DNA of 64,000 nt, from positions 10,913,501 to 10,977,500 of the forward strand of contig CM050651.1 of the NCBI GenBank assembly GCA_027574665.1, written 5' to 3'. Shown here one piece after another: positions 1-14,121 of this stretch (within the stretch, counting starts at the first letter, position 1; each line of letters starts with the position of its first letter). A program made the position numbers and the translations under genes. Under the pieces are notes generated by a model. The model searched no databases and had not been told where the DNA came from. It was given only the letters and a program-made list of their open reading frames with translations. The stretch comes from Rhynochetos jubatus. Lineage: Eukaryota; Chordata; Aves; Eurypygiformes; Rhynochetidae.

Positions 1-3000
1 TGACTACAGAAAAACTGTACTGCTTAAAATTAAATTGTTAGAAAACATTAATGCGTGATGAGCCCAGACTCGCACTCTACTGGGTATGGCACAGAACAAA
101 GAAAATTATTTCCCCAATGAGCTTAGAAGACAAATTTTCATCACAGTTTCCCTTTAAGAATTTCTTATTTTAAACCAATTCCTTAAAATCAGCAAAACAG
201 TAGTTCTTTAAAACCTGAACGGATTAGTGAGAGGTATTTGAAACCCACCCAGTTAAAACACACATCCCCTCCATCAGATACCCAAGTGAACAGATGCATG
301 GTCTATATGACCAGAGCTGAAGCAGTATTCCACAAAAACAAATTAGATCACGGTATTTTTGAGACTGGGAATGTGAAATGGAATTGGCAGTCACGTTCAT
401 TGGTACTTTAGAACAGCATTACCATGATTGGGAGTAACTATATACATCTGACACAGAGAGAAATGGTCCTAAATGTGGCCAACATGTATGTTTTCATACT
501 GCAAAAAGGACCAAATGAAGATAGACATTTTTAAAGAAGCACTTAGAAAGACAAACAGTCCCTACAGCATTTTGTCTCCTAAGTCTTCTTCAACCGTTTC
601 AGCTGTTTCACAGAGCTCATTTCTTAGTTACTCTTCCCTGCCCTTTCTAGAGCTAACCCCTCCCCACCCGCCACATAAAAACAGTAATCATCAATTCAAA
701 GAGATTAGAAATACTTTTCTAAGACTCTTATTCCGGAAACTAATTTTTTTCTTTCACGCTTTGCTAACCTCATCCAGTAACAAATGGAAACAACTCAGCC
801 TACAATATTCTCGCCCAACAGAAGGTTTTAAAAGCAGCAAATACTACACAAAAAAATTGAAAGAAGGAAGTAGACAAGAGCTAAACAAACAATTCCAGTG
901 TTGGGCCACCTTTGCATTATGCAGAGTATATAACTGAGAGCACAGTCTGGCTGTTAAGATAAGCTCTTTTTTCAAAGCTACGTTCTGATTATCCAATTGG
1001 ACCTTTTTAGATTATGTCAGAGTTGCATACCAATTTCCAAAAATGAATGGCTGAGTTGCAGTCCTTTTATTAAACACACAGAAATCCTCCTTTGCCTACT
1101 ACCTTGGATAAGGGGAGAAAGGCTTTTGTCTGGAGGATAAAAATAACAAGAAAATGAAGGGAAAGTTTTGTGGGAAGAATGAAAGGCAAAGTCAGAAGGA
1201 GAAAGTGACAGTTTGAAAATTGCCTCCTTGTAGAAATTCTGCTGCCAGATTCAGGTAACAATACTTTCAGCACAGTCATAAACAGGATGCTTTTCAAGAG
1301 TAGAAATAGCTGAAAAAAACCACCCCAAATTCTGTTTAAAAATAGCCAGAGATTTTCTGGGTTACTGATGTGGCAGGAAGGGTAGTGTAGCGGTAGTTCA
1401 TTTTTACAGAAGAACCTACACTTTCATCAATTTATAATTTCAATTAGAAATATCATTCCTGATAGACAGACCCAGCATACTGATTACCATATAATTTTAC
1501 GGTTTTATACATATCATTGACTTTAAATGACACATACATTTATTTAATTTGCCTTTAATCAGAACTTCCCTAGGAGATGTATTTGCATACTAAAGGTACA
1601 ATTCTCAAACAGTTAGAGGCCTGAAATCCTGTGTGTCACCAAGCTGTGTCTCAATTCCTTGTTAACTAGATTGCATAGCTGAAAAGAGATGACACCTCTC
1701 TTCAGAAGGTTATTATAAGACCTATGGTATATCAAATACATTGGCACAGGAAGAGATAAAGTTTTAGAATGCAAATTTTTTTTAAATGCTCAAAAAAGTA
1801 CTTTTCCCAGCCATTAGTTCCTCCAGTATATAAATTCCAGAGATATCACTACCTAGAAGCGTGTTTCATAGTTGAAGCAAGTCAGTACCAAATCTTGGAT
1901 TGAAAATGGGCAACTGAAACAACTTCTGCTTAATTCCCAGTTCTCTAACGGCAAATACTACTGCACAATGCTAAAACTGCTTAATTCTCACATTTGGATA
2001 TCTTATAATGCAATAAAAATAATGACATGTTTAACATGACATGAATTGCCAGAAGCTTTAAGTGCTGTATGTTTCAAATGAAGATTCTTGCATGACACTC
2101 AGAATATACCATTCAACATCGTTGAACACTTGGCCTTCTCAAACAAGACTTAAACATCTTTAAAAAAAATCAGAAGATAACATGATTATTTCTCCTGTAT
2201 CCTAGCAGTGAACAAGGCTTGATACTGATATTCACAGAGATTGTCATATAATTTTTACATCATTTTTCTTTTGCAAAATGAACTTTTGAGCATCATTCTA
2301 TCGTAACAAAGACCAGCAACTTCTACACTGGCAAAAAAAAAAACCCCACTTTAGAATTAGAACTATGAAACTATTACACATTACTAGATTTCCTTGTGAG
2401 GATATTTGTTGTACATTCAAAGGAAATATTTTAACATGGAATTGTACATTAATATTTCATTGCATATATATGCATTTTGTGATTAACTAATAAATAACAT
2501 AGAACGGCTTACAGCATTTTGCACTGGAAATTTAAAGTACTGTCATGAATATTGTTTGTAGAAAGGGCTCAGTATAAGACAAATAACACAATAAATACTG
2601 TTAAATAACGTCGCCTTCAGAGTTCTCATATTCAAAGCAGTGCCAGGTAATTAGAGGCTGTTAGTTTTTGTCCTTACCCACAAGTAACTGCGTTACTTAA
2701 AACTGGGTTCTTAACAAATGACACCAAGAGTTGATAAGCTGTCTGCTGCAGAATTCATATCATGAGCCTGTAGTGAAAAGGGCTGCTGTTTAGCCTGAGC
2801 CTTAGATGCCATTAAGAACAGGTGCAATTTAAATTGCTTTCAGAGGCTTGCCTCAAAGCTCAACTTAAACCTAATAAAAGACTTTGGATCAAGAACCTGC
2901 TTTTTGGGTTTGCAGAGCCAGATTAGTCTAACTTCAGCTGACCCAGGACCACATGTGGTATGGAGCGCCCCTTCCCAGGGCAAACGGAGGAGATGGCTGT

Positions 3001-3224
3001 CACAAACTGTTGCCACCTCTCTGTCACTCTTGCTGTCGAGTTGCAAAAAAGGCTCAGGGACACCTTCCTTTGGTTCACTGGCTGTCTGAATCTACCATGA
3101 AATATGGGGTTTGAAAGAAATGTAAAACCAGACCCCCAGTGAATTTAGGGAAGCATTAGTATAGGTTGCAGTTAGGCTTTGTCCGACTTGGATTACTCAA
3201 GGACTACGGGAGGCCTGTCTGCCT

Positions 3225-3265
3225 GCCCACGGCAGGAACGCCCACGGCAGGAATGCCCACGGCAG
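3225..3265. repeat. 15-bp minisatellite, about 2.7 copies
   Basis: The unit gcccacggcaggaac occurs at 3225-3239, again with one change at 3240-3254, and as a partial unit at 3255-3265. It is GC-rich inside an AT-rich region and carries one CpG per unit. Because the unit is a multiple of three, the overlapping frame reads as a short PRQE-type peptide repeat, which is a by-product and not evidence of coding. Confidence 0.9.
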
Positions 3266-6200
3266 CTGCATCCGTCTCTGCAATTGCGTGAAGACTCACA
3301 AGGAGGAGGTCTGCCAGGTTATTTCCAGACACACTGTCTGAACTACTGCTCTCCAATACGCACTTCTCACACTAATAACAAAAACAGGGAAATAATGTAT
3401 TTTCATGTTAATCCCAAGATTATATTTCAGTAAATTCTCCATTGCGCAGGCTTGTAGCAATATGGTTCAACCAAATATATTTTCCCGTTTCTTAAGAGGA
3501 TCACTGCAAAATAAGAATATTACTTCCATGAACAAAAGAACTAAAATGTTTTATTTTGGACAGTTCTCACTGTTATAAATCCATTTCTTTTTCCCCCTCT
3601 ATTCTTCTCATTCTTTAGTAATATACTTCATAATTTTGACAGCATCATAAAGCTAGGTAACAGTCAAAAGAATAACACTCTCAAAGCATGAGTGACATTT
3701 TAAAAAAAAGAAAAGACAACAACCCCAGTAGCAGGAAGAACCTTACTTCCCAAGCCAGAGATGTTAACTTTGATGGAGAGTGGAAGAAAAATGCTTTCAT
3801 AAAAGAACCAATCTTAAAAAAACAGCAATCTCTAAGAATACTGTGACATAGTACATAAATCTTTACAACTCACTTTTTTCTTCTATCTTAAAGAAGGAAA
3901 ATCCCATTACAATCAAAACTCTTGTCTGATGTGCAAGAGCCCAGAGTAAGAACTGGACTTTTTAACATCACAGATCTTTGCAGCAGACACTTCAAAGTTT
4001 TAATCTAAATTCTGATTCAGAATTGCATAAATTACAGTTATGGAAATGTCTCTTTCAATCTGCCTGAAAATACACACGAATTTTCAGAGAAAGACTTAAC
4101 CCTTACAGGTTTTAGCTCAATGTTACTTCCACCTTTATAGTCTGGAGTTTGAAGACTATCTATATAGTTTTTAATTTCGTAACGAAAACGTTCTAAATTA
4201 CAGTCTGATGAAAATGCTTTTCTCCTTTGTCTATCAGCAGAGAACAGCTGTGTTTTTAACAGCACTTCAGTCATATATATATATGCATTTCTCCTATAAA
4301 CATCACTTGGATTTTCTGGAAAACTAGTGAAAGCAATACAATGACCAGGATTTCCATGCCAGGCATGGGAGAGAAGAGTGGGAAGAGAGGGCTGTAGAGG
4401 TGTAATAATGTTTGAAACTTGAAGTAAGGAAAAAAATATTTCTGCAGAAAATTACGAATTGGAAGTGTGAAAACAGGCCAGTTCGTAAAGGGAGAAGGGC
4501 AGCTCAAGCACCTAACCTCTGATGGTCTGAGCATCTGGGCACAGGGCAGAAAACTGAGCTGCCTGGTTTCCTTCACAGGTCTTAATGTACTATTGCTACC
4601 ACGCAATGTGCAGGTCTGTTGAACCAGCATATTCATTCCAATAGAAAGGGCTACTCTAATGCCAGACTTTCAGGCATCAAGTAATTTGCAGCTGTTTTTC
4701 TGACACTTCACTGAGTTTTCAGCTCTTCTGGAAGCAGAGTTCTCACACAACGGCTAGCACGTCTGCACTACTTGTTGCCAAAGGGGAGACTTATCAAGTG
4801 CTTGGAAAAATTATGGGTTACCAAGTAGACAGAAACCACATCTATCTTAGGAAATCTAATCTAAAAAACGATGGAAATGTAAGGATATCAGAGGAAGTAT
4901 CATACATGCCTGCCCTTTTTGATTCTGTGCATCTGCTTGTGGACAAGATGCACCCTTGTTCTAACCCACTGTGACCATGTACAGGTTGTACTTGATAATC
5001 AATTGTCTGGAATGAAGTTTTGGGAAGAAAAAATTACTTAAATGTTCTATCTGGAAAAATCTGATTTTATATTGAATTCATTATTAAAATAACGCCACCA
5101 CCAGGCAGAGCAACAAGAAAAGGGAGATAGCGAGGAAAGAATCCAAATTACTCCTTTGTATAGCTGAAAACTACTTTCTGAATAAAAATACTGTTTATCC
5201 TTTTGAGTTACCTGTTAGGATTTGTCACAGATGAAGGAAGACAAAAATAGGTATAACACTTACAACAATGAACTATACTGTCATCATTCCAGCCTGTAAT
5301 CTTCGGTTTTAAAGAACTGGACAAAATTGCTAGGTTTAACATCTCCTTCAGCTTCCTGAACATTTTACAAAGACCCTGGCACTCCTAAAATCTAACTTTT
5401 CTTAGAAATCTTCACTAGAGATCAAAGCAAAAAGATGCTGGTGTGTATTAACACAAATCAATGAAAATGGGGTTTCTCCTTCAATGAATAATCTTCAGGG
5501 AGACAAAATATAATGACAGACTTGTATCATTACTGATTGATTGTTGATGGATGTTGATTGGAAGGATGACATTAGATCCATTTGCTTGAGATGAGAGGAT
5601 GATGTAGGGCAGACAAGGAATAATATCTGACAGTGTGACAATTACGGATGTGACCACAGTAAACTGCAGAGCAAAAATGAGAGCACTTGTATTTTCCCAC
5701 CTAGTCAGTGATATTGCTGTGCAGCATTAACAATCCAGTTGATTTTAATCAGAAGTCTTACAATATGCAGCTGCTGTAAAACACTTGTGTTCCTGTCATT
5801 AGGAATTTTCAGCTTACAATATATTAAGTTTCTGCCACTCATAACTGTAAAAAAACAAACAAAAAAGATAAAGCAGGCACTCTTCCCAATAAATCAAACA
5901 ATGTCCTCACCCTATTGCTAAGTTATGCTAGAATTTAGTTTCAAAAATCTGAAGGAAAACAAGACTCAAGTTCCTGTACTTTTTATTGATGGTTATAACC
6001 TTAAATTTTTCATTTTAGATTTGATTCTAAAAGAAACTTCATTTCTGTAACAGATCAAGCTTAATCAGCACTTCTTTATGCTGAATATGATGATGCAAAT
6101 ACATTCTTAATTCAGCGAACAATGAGACAAAGACCCTACCAGCTTTTAAATTTAACATGAAGTATGGAAAAAACAACATCAATTAGCAAAGTAAATACAA

Positions 6201-6617
6201 AAGATATCAGAGTATCCAAACACCCTCCCTAGCGACAAAGGAAGCCATCATTTTTAAATATTCCAGACCATAACCAAACAAAGCACATCAACTTTAAGCC
6301 TCTAAATCTAAACTGTGTTTTGAATTACAGTAAATACATTTTCAATACATCTTTTTTTAATTATTCAAGCATAACGTAAAGTATTGCAGTCAGTAGTTTG
6401 GCGCTGATTGTTTCAGTAGAAGAAATAAGCATAGAGTAAAGAAAAACAGCTAAATAAAGATAAGAATGTCTATGTAAAGTTCAGCCTGGCTTAGGTTTGA
6501 ATTCAGGGATGATAATGCCAGTATCATTTCACCGCTGCTATTCTTTTAGCTAATATTCACCTGCCAGGGAAATGGCAGGATAAGGGAATGGACACCTTTT
6601 TTAGAAGGAAGAAGTGA

Positions 6618-6660
6618 CACACCACCACCACCACCTCCCCCCCTCTACCCAACCCCTTTT
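6618..6660. repeat. (ACC)n microsatellite with adjoining C-tract
   Basis: About five ACC units run to about 6635, followed by a short C-rich tract (a run of seven C at 6637-6643) and more pyrimidine. It is a plain simple repeat, about 250 bp before the first CR1 fragment. Confidence 0.9.
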
Positions 6661-6910
6661 CATTCCCATAGCCAGCTTCCTAACTTCAAGAAAACTGCCA
6701 TGCCTCCCTCCCTCTCCATCTCATTGTTTTCAAGTCAGTTAGAATGGGTATTGAGGAAAATCTCACTATAGAGGAATTAAAAAACTATCTAAAGGCAGGT
6801 TTGGAAGAAATATCACAAACTGATTCAAGGTATTTTCTAATACTGAAACTTCCATTTCTATATGCTGAAGAAACTTTTCACAGAAGGCTCGTTGCTGCTA
6901 GCATATCATC

Positions 6911-7362
6911 AAAGAATCACAGAATGGTTTGGGTTGGCAGGGACCTTAAAGCCCATCTAGTTCCAACCCCCCCGCCATGGGCAGGGACACCCTCCACTAG
7001 ATCAGGTTGCTCCAAGCCTCATCCAGCCTGGCCTTGGACACTTCCAGGGATGGGGCATCCACAGCTTCTCTGGGCAACCTGTCCCAGTGCCTCCCCACCC
7101 TCTCCAGGAAGAACTTCTTCCTGATATCTAATCTAAATCTCCCCGCTTTCAATTTAAACCCATTACCCCTTGTTCTGTCACTACAGGCCCTTGTAAAAAG
7201 CCCACCCCAGCTTTCTTGTAGGCCCCCTTCAGGTACTGGAAGGTGCTGTAAGGTCTCCCTGGAGCCTTCTCTTCTCCAGCCTGAACAAGCCCAACTCTCC
7301 CAGCCTGTCCCCATAGCAGAGCTGCTCCAGCCCCCTGAGCATCTTTGTGGCCCTCGTAATGG
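6911..7362 (-). mobile_element. CR1 LINE, 5'-truncated 3'-end fragment
   Basis: The plus strand opens with tcacagaatggtttgggttgg, the reverse complement of the CR1 3' terminus, and continues with the familiar CR1 3' region: the GTTGCTCCAAGCCTCATCCAGCCTGGCC block (described here by its position, 7007-7034), the TCTCTGGGCAACCTGTCCC block, the AGGAAGAACTTCTTCCTGATATC block and the CTTCTCCAGCCTGAACAAGCCC block. The element is therefore on the minus strand, about 450 bp of 3' region with the rest of ORF2 missing, as expected for 5'-truncated CR1 insertion. No target-site duplication is obvious, which is normal for CR1. It is long and well preserved and is of the same general type as the copies at 49.2 and 61.1 kb. 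The open frames seen across it are shadows of the repeat, not host genes. Confidence 0.96.
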
Positions 7363-9550
7363 ATAGCGCTAGAAGGACAGGAAGAGTTTTACTGCTGCTT
7401 ATTCATATTCTTCTCTGCTTGTGCTCAGCGGCATGCTTGTAGCTTATCCTTGCTGTCCATTTGTCTGATTTTTCTCCCAGCAGTGCCACTGATAGGCGAA
7501 GAGGTACATTTGAATTCCTAAGTTTTCTCACCGTTGCAGGAATACAGCATCTGGCTTAGCAGCCTAAAATAAATACAAAGAAAGATATTCCAGGAAGGAG
7601 GAATTTCCTCTCAGTGCAGCTGCGAATCTGGGGGCTGTTTCAGAGGAGAAAATTCTACGGCCATTCCCCAGCCCAGTGAGCTCAGCAAGCCAAGCCTCTG
7701 AATGACAGCAGGGTTATCCTCAACTTGTCATGCAGAAAAGAAGTGAAGGGAGATAAGCAAACTGATTTCTGACTTGTTTTCAAGTGATATGGAAGGGCTT
7801 TGGTGCAGAAGCCTTGGTGAAGGAAGCCCTCGCCAAAGATTCCCCAAAACCTGCTTTTTCCTGTGAGAAACTGTAAAGAGCAATACACATAACACACAAC
7901 TCCTATGAATACCAAGACGTGGAGAGAAACCCAGGAGGGAGTTTCCAGTAAACAACTTCTCTGTGAAAGGCTGAAGGGAAATAGCTCTTCAGTCAGTGAG
8001 AGACTTGACTGAAGTGTCCAAGGAGGCAATGAAGGAGAAATCTAGGATACCTCCTTTCCCGTACGGTAGAGTGGCATTTTAAGAATTTTGAATATGAATG
8101 AGAGAATGTGGCAGTGGTGCCCATGCTGCACTGAAATCCAGAGATGGAAAGAGACTTTATGAATGGCTGAGTAACAGTGTAGAGAGCAAGGATCATCTTT
8201 TCTTCAGAACAGGGAAATATTTTGGCATACAAATGAGCCCGCTGTGCAGTGGGCTCCACTTAAAACAGTAGGGAATGTGCCTGACTGGCACTTAGAAACT
8301 CTGGGGTATGGAGGAACAAGCTCTGTGGGATTATGCAGCTATTAAAGGTGAAGCCCTTAAAATATGTCTTGACAAATAAAAGGAGAAAAAAAACCCTAAA
8401 ACCAAGAGTCACATACAGAAGACATAATAGATACGCATAACTGCCTGTATACGAATGATAATATAGAAAAAACTAAGTGTCAGATTTTAAATAAAAATAT
8501 TAATGTGGTGTTCCTGGTTATGGAAGTCATAATATGCAGAATGCTTTATAGCACAATACAAATGATGTTGGATAGTAAATAAAAGCTGCCAGTAGTCCAA
8601 CAACTTCACAAGAGAAGGATCTCTTTAGTAAGCCACATCTATAGGATATGTTTCAAGATGTGACTACAAAAGAGCCACTATTTAATAGTAATGATAAAAC
8701 ACTTATTCAACATCCTTTCATGAGGAAAGGAAAACGCAAATAAAATCTGTCAAAGTTTAACTTCAGACAACAGGAATAGTTTAAAAGTGAGGGAGACGGT
8801 TAAAGTAAATGAAAGGAACAAGCACAAAGATAAAACAAGACATCACAGAAGAGGCTTATAATAGAACTGAAACAGGCCAATTACCACTTTGTAGAAGCTG
8901 GATGAAAACACAGCTTTCAAGTGAAAATGATTTCTCCCTAACGCTAGGATTTTAGTGAGACAAACTACAAGCACAGTCTTTGGTAATTTCTAAAAACCTG
9001 TACATCGTGTACAATGCTTGACACAAGCAAACGTTCATCCACCTCTATGGCTACATGGAGGTTGAATAATACAGTTACTACTAGTTTCAATTAAAATTAT
9101 TGGCCCTTGTGTTTTCTGGGTTTATTTAGTGTATTTACTTAGTATTACAATAGACTTACTTAGCACTTGCAAATAATGATCAAACGCTGCCAATCACCGA
9201 AACTGTAATCAATGTGTGATCAGGTATCATGCTCATTAGCATTAGAAAACTCCAATAAGGCTCAAAATCTCTTTTAGTATTTACTTACTTCAGTACCTCC
9301 TGAAGTCTTGATGCATTTGGTATGAAGACACAGTTCTTCAAAATCTTCTAAAAATATACTATTTTGTATTTCTCATGCAAGTGCCACAGTAAAGAATTAT
9401 AATAACCAGGATCTCCCATAAAGTGTGTGTGGAGGGAGAAGAAAGTAGGTTGATTAATGAAGACGGAACAAAGACAAAGCAGAGCCAAATGAGAAGGAAG
9501 CACGGGATTTGGGGATGAAAGACAAATCACACACTGTAGTATAATCAGAC

Positions 9551-9567
9551 AAAAAAAAAAAAAAAAA
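9551..9567. repeat. Poly-A run (17 nt)
   Basis: An uninterrupted run of 17 A followed by ggggc and a second A7 run. I looked for a processed retrocopy upstream whose tail this could be and saw none, so I call it a simple repeat. Confidence 0.9.
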
Positions 9568-12500
9568 GGGGCAAAAAAACCCCAACCCAAAATTACTGAC
9601 TAACCAGGAAAAAACCAGAAAATTAGAAAAGCATCTTTCTGTGAGGAAAAGAGCTCAGTCTCCTTAACAAATCCCCAGGATTTGGGGACAAAGTTACTGA
9701 ATGGCAGATGTCTGCGATACCTGCCCATATGTGAGACCTTAGCCTGCTGCAAACCTGCTGTCTTGCAAAGCAGCTCAGCTGATAAAAAACATACCATAAC
9801 TTCTGACCGTTTTGTTTTTTGCAACCAAAAAGAGACCTACAAAATTTACCCCTTTCTGCTCAAATTACCATGTTTTATAATGCTGCCACAGAAAGCAGTG
9901 TACAATTCAAAGTTGCATATGAAGAATAAGGATTTTAAAAAGATGTAAGAACTCGCTGAATATCAACAATTATTAAGGAATAAAAATACATTCTCCTATG
10001 ATAAATAGTTGATGACCAGTTAATAATACATATTCTAGTGGCCTAAAGTAAACCATTGGCCCTGTAAGTTCATGTGTGTCCCAAATCTGGGAAAGGAAAT
10101 TGTAGTACAGAAGTGCTGTTCATTTTTAAAGAGCATTTTTGTTCCACTGAATAGAACTTCCAACTGATCCCTGTAAACACATTCGCAGTAAATGAACCAG
10201 TGTTCAAAAATTAAAATTATTTGGAAATTGAACAGCTGTATGCATGAATACTCAGATACAGAAGACAATGCCAGATTTGCATTTATCTCAGAAATGCATT
10301 TTAGCTGAAGTCTGATTGCAATGAAAAAAGCACTATGATTTGCAAATGACTTGTAGCAATTGGCTCTAACCCAATCTCATAGTCTAACGGAACTGGCAGA
10401 GGTCTTTCCATCTGTTTGCAGTCCTCTGCCCATCACAGGTGAGGTTAAGAAGAAATCTGCAGTGCAAAAAGCAGTAACGTGGCTTCTCACATTTACGTAG
10501 TACATCGATTATCCATAATATTTTAATGGCAAAAGCTTCCTCTTCAATGAATGTGACCACTCGCTGTATTAGGTAGCAACATATAATTTACTTGTTTCTT
10601 GCAGTGAAAGCTCCCATTTACCTTTTTATGAATGCCTCTGGGCAAAATTAAACTGAGAAGTGCTTGGGTTGCACGGCTCCCTCCAGGAGCAAACAATCTG
10701 CCAACCCTTACCACACTCCCCCTCTAAGCATTTTAGCTTTGTTTGAGAAAGCAGTAGACTTCATATTGGCTCTGACCCATCTCCACTGACGTTTTTGTTA
10801 GTCACTTCAGGTAAATAAACATGGATCTACCAAACACAGGATGAACCTGGACCTCCTCTGACTCCAGGTTCTCTGTAAGATAGCGTGGCACGAGCTCTCT
10901 CACAGCTCCTAAGGGAATGAAGTCCCTTTCAGACAAACACACCAGCGATGCAGATTTAACTCCGAGGGAACCCGAGCAGCTGTGATCCTTCCCCAACCTG
11001 AGGGATTTTCTTTATGTGCCTGATTCACACCAGTCAACAGCAGAGCTTTTGTTGACTTTGAGCGGCCTCTTTGAGCTGTAGAGAGGATTTAAAAATATTA
11101 GCTTAAAAAATTATCAGATTTCTTTATAATCCTAAAGTATCCCTGTAACTTTGATCAAGTTTCTGCTGTAGCTGTTTATTTCTGTTACAGGTGGAGCTGC
11201 TACACAGCTGCTTCTAGTGCCAGGACATAAGGCTAACGAAGAACTCAGAACAAATAATAAGTTCATAGCTGTGCAGAGGAGATGAGGAAAACAGTCCGAT
11301 GGCTCTGCCTTTGGCAGTCAAAAGTCAAAAGTCCTGAGCAATTAGTTTATGAGGACCTCACAGCTAGCATTTCCCACATTCAATTTTACTGCTGGAAAAG
11401 AAAAGCAGATACTAAGAAAACAGGTGAAAAATTAAACCTATCCTCAGTAAAACCTAAAATCATGAAGATTATAACTTTAGAAGAACAATTCAATGCATGG
11501 TGATTGGCAGGACTTACTGGAAAACAAAATTTATATAATATATTATCCTGAAATGAAAAATAGTGTTGGGGGAAAACTGAACAACTACATTTCTTTTAAA
11601 AAGACAATGTTACTAAGAATAACACTTAAGCCCTGGTATTTTACAGACACATTTTGAGAGAGAATTGATTGAAACAAAACACCCAGAACATGATCTGAGG
11701 CAAATTATCACCTTAAAAAGACATAATGAAAGAGGCATAAAGCAGTTATCACCCTCCCAGTGTTCTCAAGGTTAGATTGTTAAAGTAAGCTATTTAATAT
11801 GCTTATGAAAAGTTACTAAGAATTAGTATGCAATTGCTTCGCGGAGGTATGCACATGGACAGACCTTTATTTTCTACAAATTCATTATCTGGAATATTCA
11901 CCAGCACTGTAGAGCAGGGAAGGTTACAACACTGAAGTAACAGTCTATGGCCTGACTGAACACTACGCTCTGCTTTCTGTGGCCAGGATGTGAAACACTA
12001 TAAACAGAAAATAAGCCCTAATAAGCTCTAAATATCCCACTTGATACTGGTTTAGTGTGCAGAAGAGTCATTAATGGCCTGATAACAAGACAAAAATGTA
12101 ATTATAACCGGTAGTTTTGCCATTTCCCCTTCTCTCCAGTTCTGGTTCCTGCTACGCTGGGAGCCATAATACACCTTCTGGTCTCAAGATATTCATCTCT
12201 CACTCTTTTGTTCCATTTGTTTGAAAAACAAAGAAATTGTGCAGAGAAACTTCGGCCCACATAGCTGTTGCCAGCAGACTTCAGACAATAGCAAGCTATT
12301 GCAGGTCTTACATTCTGTAATTGAGAACTTTGTAATGGAAACGACTTTCACCTTTATGTAACCCCCTTGGCAGTACCAAGTCCTGAAGTGAGCAAGAACA
12401 ATCCCACCGCTGCTTTAACAGTCGTAAAGAAACCGATGGCCCTGCTGGAGGGTGGTGAAGTGTTAATTGGCAAATTAAGACAGTTCTGCACTGAAGCGTT

Positions 12501-14054
12501 GAGGATAAATTGCTGCACTGAATATGCATTTTCAGGGCTTATCGGGAAATTGAGTGGAAGATGTACAAAAGGCTGCTAGACATACTACAGGGCAGATGGG
12601 AGTTTCCCAATTTATTTTCTGGTGTGTCTACAGCAGTCTCTCAGCTCTTAGAAAGTGATTTGTACTTTCAGGGATATTGTTTACTTAAAGGAGAAACTTT
12701 ATATGTGAGAGGTTATCTAATGCCTCAGCTAGATTCCCCCTCCCATGCCCAGAAACTTTTGAGTTTAAAAGGCCATGGCTGGGTAGAACAACCAGGATTA
12801 GGTACTAAATGCTGCTTAAGGCCATTTACATTCCTGACTGTGTAGAATACAAATTACAAGAATTAGACTAACAATGAAGACTGTCTAAGACAAAAATTAA
12901 GACTGACCACTGTGTTCATTGACTGTGCTGCTGTAACTAATACATAGTATTCACTATTGTCCTCGATGGTATGAGAAATATTTAAATTTTATTCTGACAT
13001 TTGCAATGATTCAAGTGTCTTTGTTCATGATCAGTAATATACAGTTTCCAGCCACAGAAGTCACACTGTCATCACTGTGGTGTTTTACACCAGACTTATG
13101 GTATTGCACTGCTCCTGGCAGTTTTGCTCCTGGAGAAAAAGTAGGTAAAAAACTCAGTTCCCTTTTTAATTCAGCAAATTATAGCCCCCATTGCTACAGA
13201 GTGAAGGCGAGCAGGACAAACCCCCTGACATCCCCTGTCTCATGTCTCTCTCCAGGCCACGCTGCAAAACCCAAGCATAGACGCTCAGATGTTCTCCCTT
13301 GTTGCATTTACATTTTGAAGATGACATAAGGTGGCTTTTTTTCAATTTAGTAATGTGGTCTGCCACCTCCACAGGTTGGTATTGCTGCACATGGTGCAAG
13401 TAATGTTGGAACAAAATTTCCACCTGTGCTGTGGATTTTTCCATTTAGACACACTTGATAATAATCTGTACTGCCAGGCAGACCTGAGGCAGCCCAGTGA
13501 CAGGCAGGGCTCCACACAGACCCCAGCATTTTGAGGCACTGCTTTTTAACTTACTAAGAGGGACACTATATTGGACTAGCACAGAAATTACCAACAGCAG
13601 CAAGCGTCCTGTGCAAAATTTGCACAAGTCCTCAAAGCACCCTTGGCTTTGTCTACTAGTCTTTCAAAGTCAGTGCAACGGAAGCTCACTTTGAGAATGA
13701 AGCAGCCTCTCCAGTCACTAAGTGCTATCAAAATGTCATCCCACTTCACAGCTGGGAACACAATTCCCCAGCCCCCGCCAAAAACCAAATCAGACTAAAG
13801 TTCTTTAAATAATACCAGCTATCCAAGAAAAAACATGAATTATTCAAGAGAGAAGTGCATTTATCCCCAAGAATGAAATACTCTGTTCCGTTTCTGTGAT
13901 ACTTAAATGCCAGATATTAAGCAACATGCCTCATAAAAGTGATGGCATATATTTTCCTTTTAAATTGCATTCAGAGTCAGCTGGGCAGATTGGGTTATAA
14001 TTTTAATTTTTTGTGCTTTTGGATTATTTGTGTCTTCAGAAAATGGCATGTATT

Positions 14055-14121
14055 CTGTGCAAATTTAAAACGTAGTTCAAATTTTAAATGTAGTTTTAAA
14101 CTGTGCAAGTTTAAAATGTAG
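14055..14121. repeat. Imperfect tandem duplication, 46-bp period
   Basis: The 21-mer at 14055-14075 (ctgtgcaaatttaaaacgtag) recurs at 14101-14121 with two changes. A related, shorter version lies between them (14076-14093). This is consistent with local slippage duplication in AT-rich DNA. Confidence 0.8.

Larger units (their letters stand above)
1..6910. other. Non-coding interval, no gene recognised
   Basis: AT-rich DNA with frequent stops in all frames. The longest open frames here (for example about 155 codons from 473 on the plus strand) have low-complexity, non-conserved-looking translations and no splice or promoter context, so I treat them as chance. A GC-richer patch lies at about 2900-3330 and contains a small minisatellite. 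I see no RNA gene and no recognisable transposon. Confidence 0.7.

Noticed and set aside
473-937. 154-codon open frame on the plus strand
   Set aside because: Low-complexity Ser/Lys-rich translation, no domain, no promoter or splice context in AT-rich DNA.
6744-7366. Overlapping open frames on both strands
   Set aside because: They run across the CR1 fragment and are repeat-derived.
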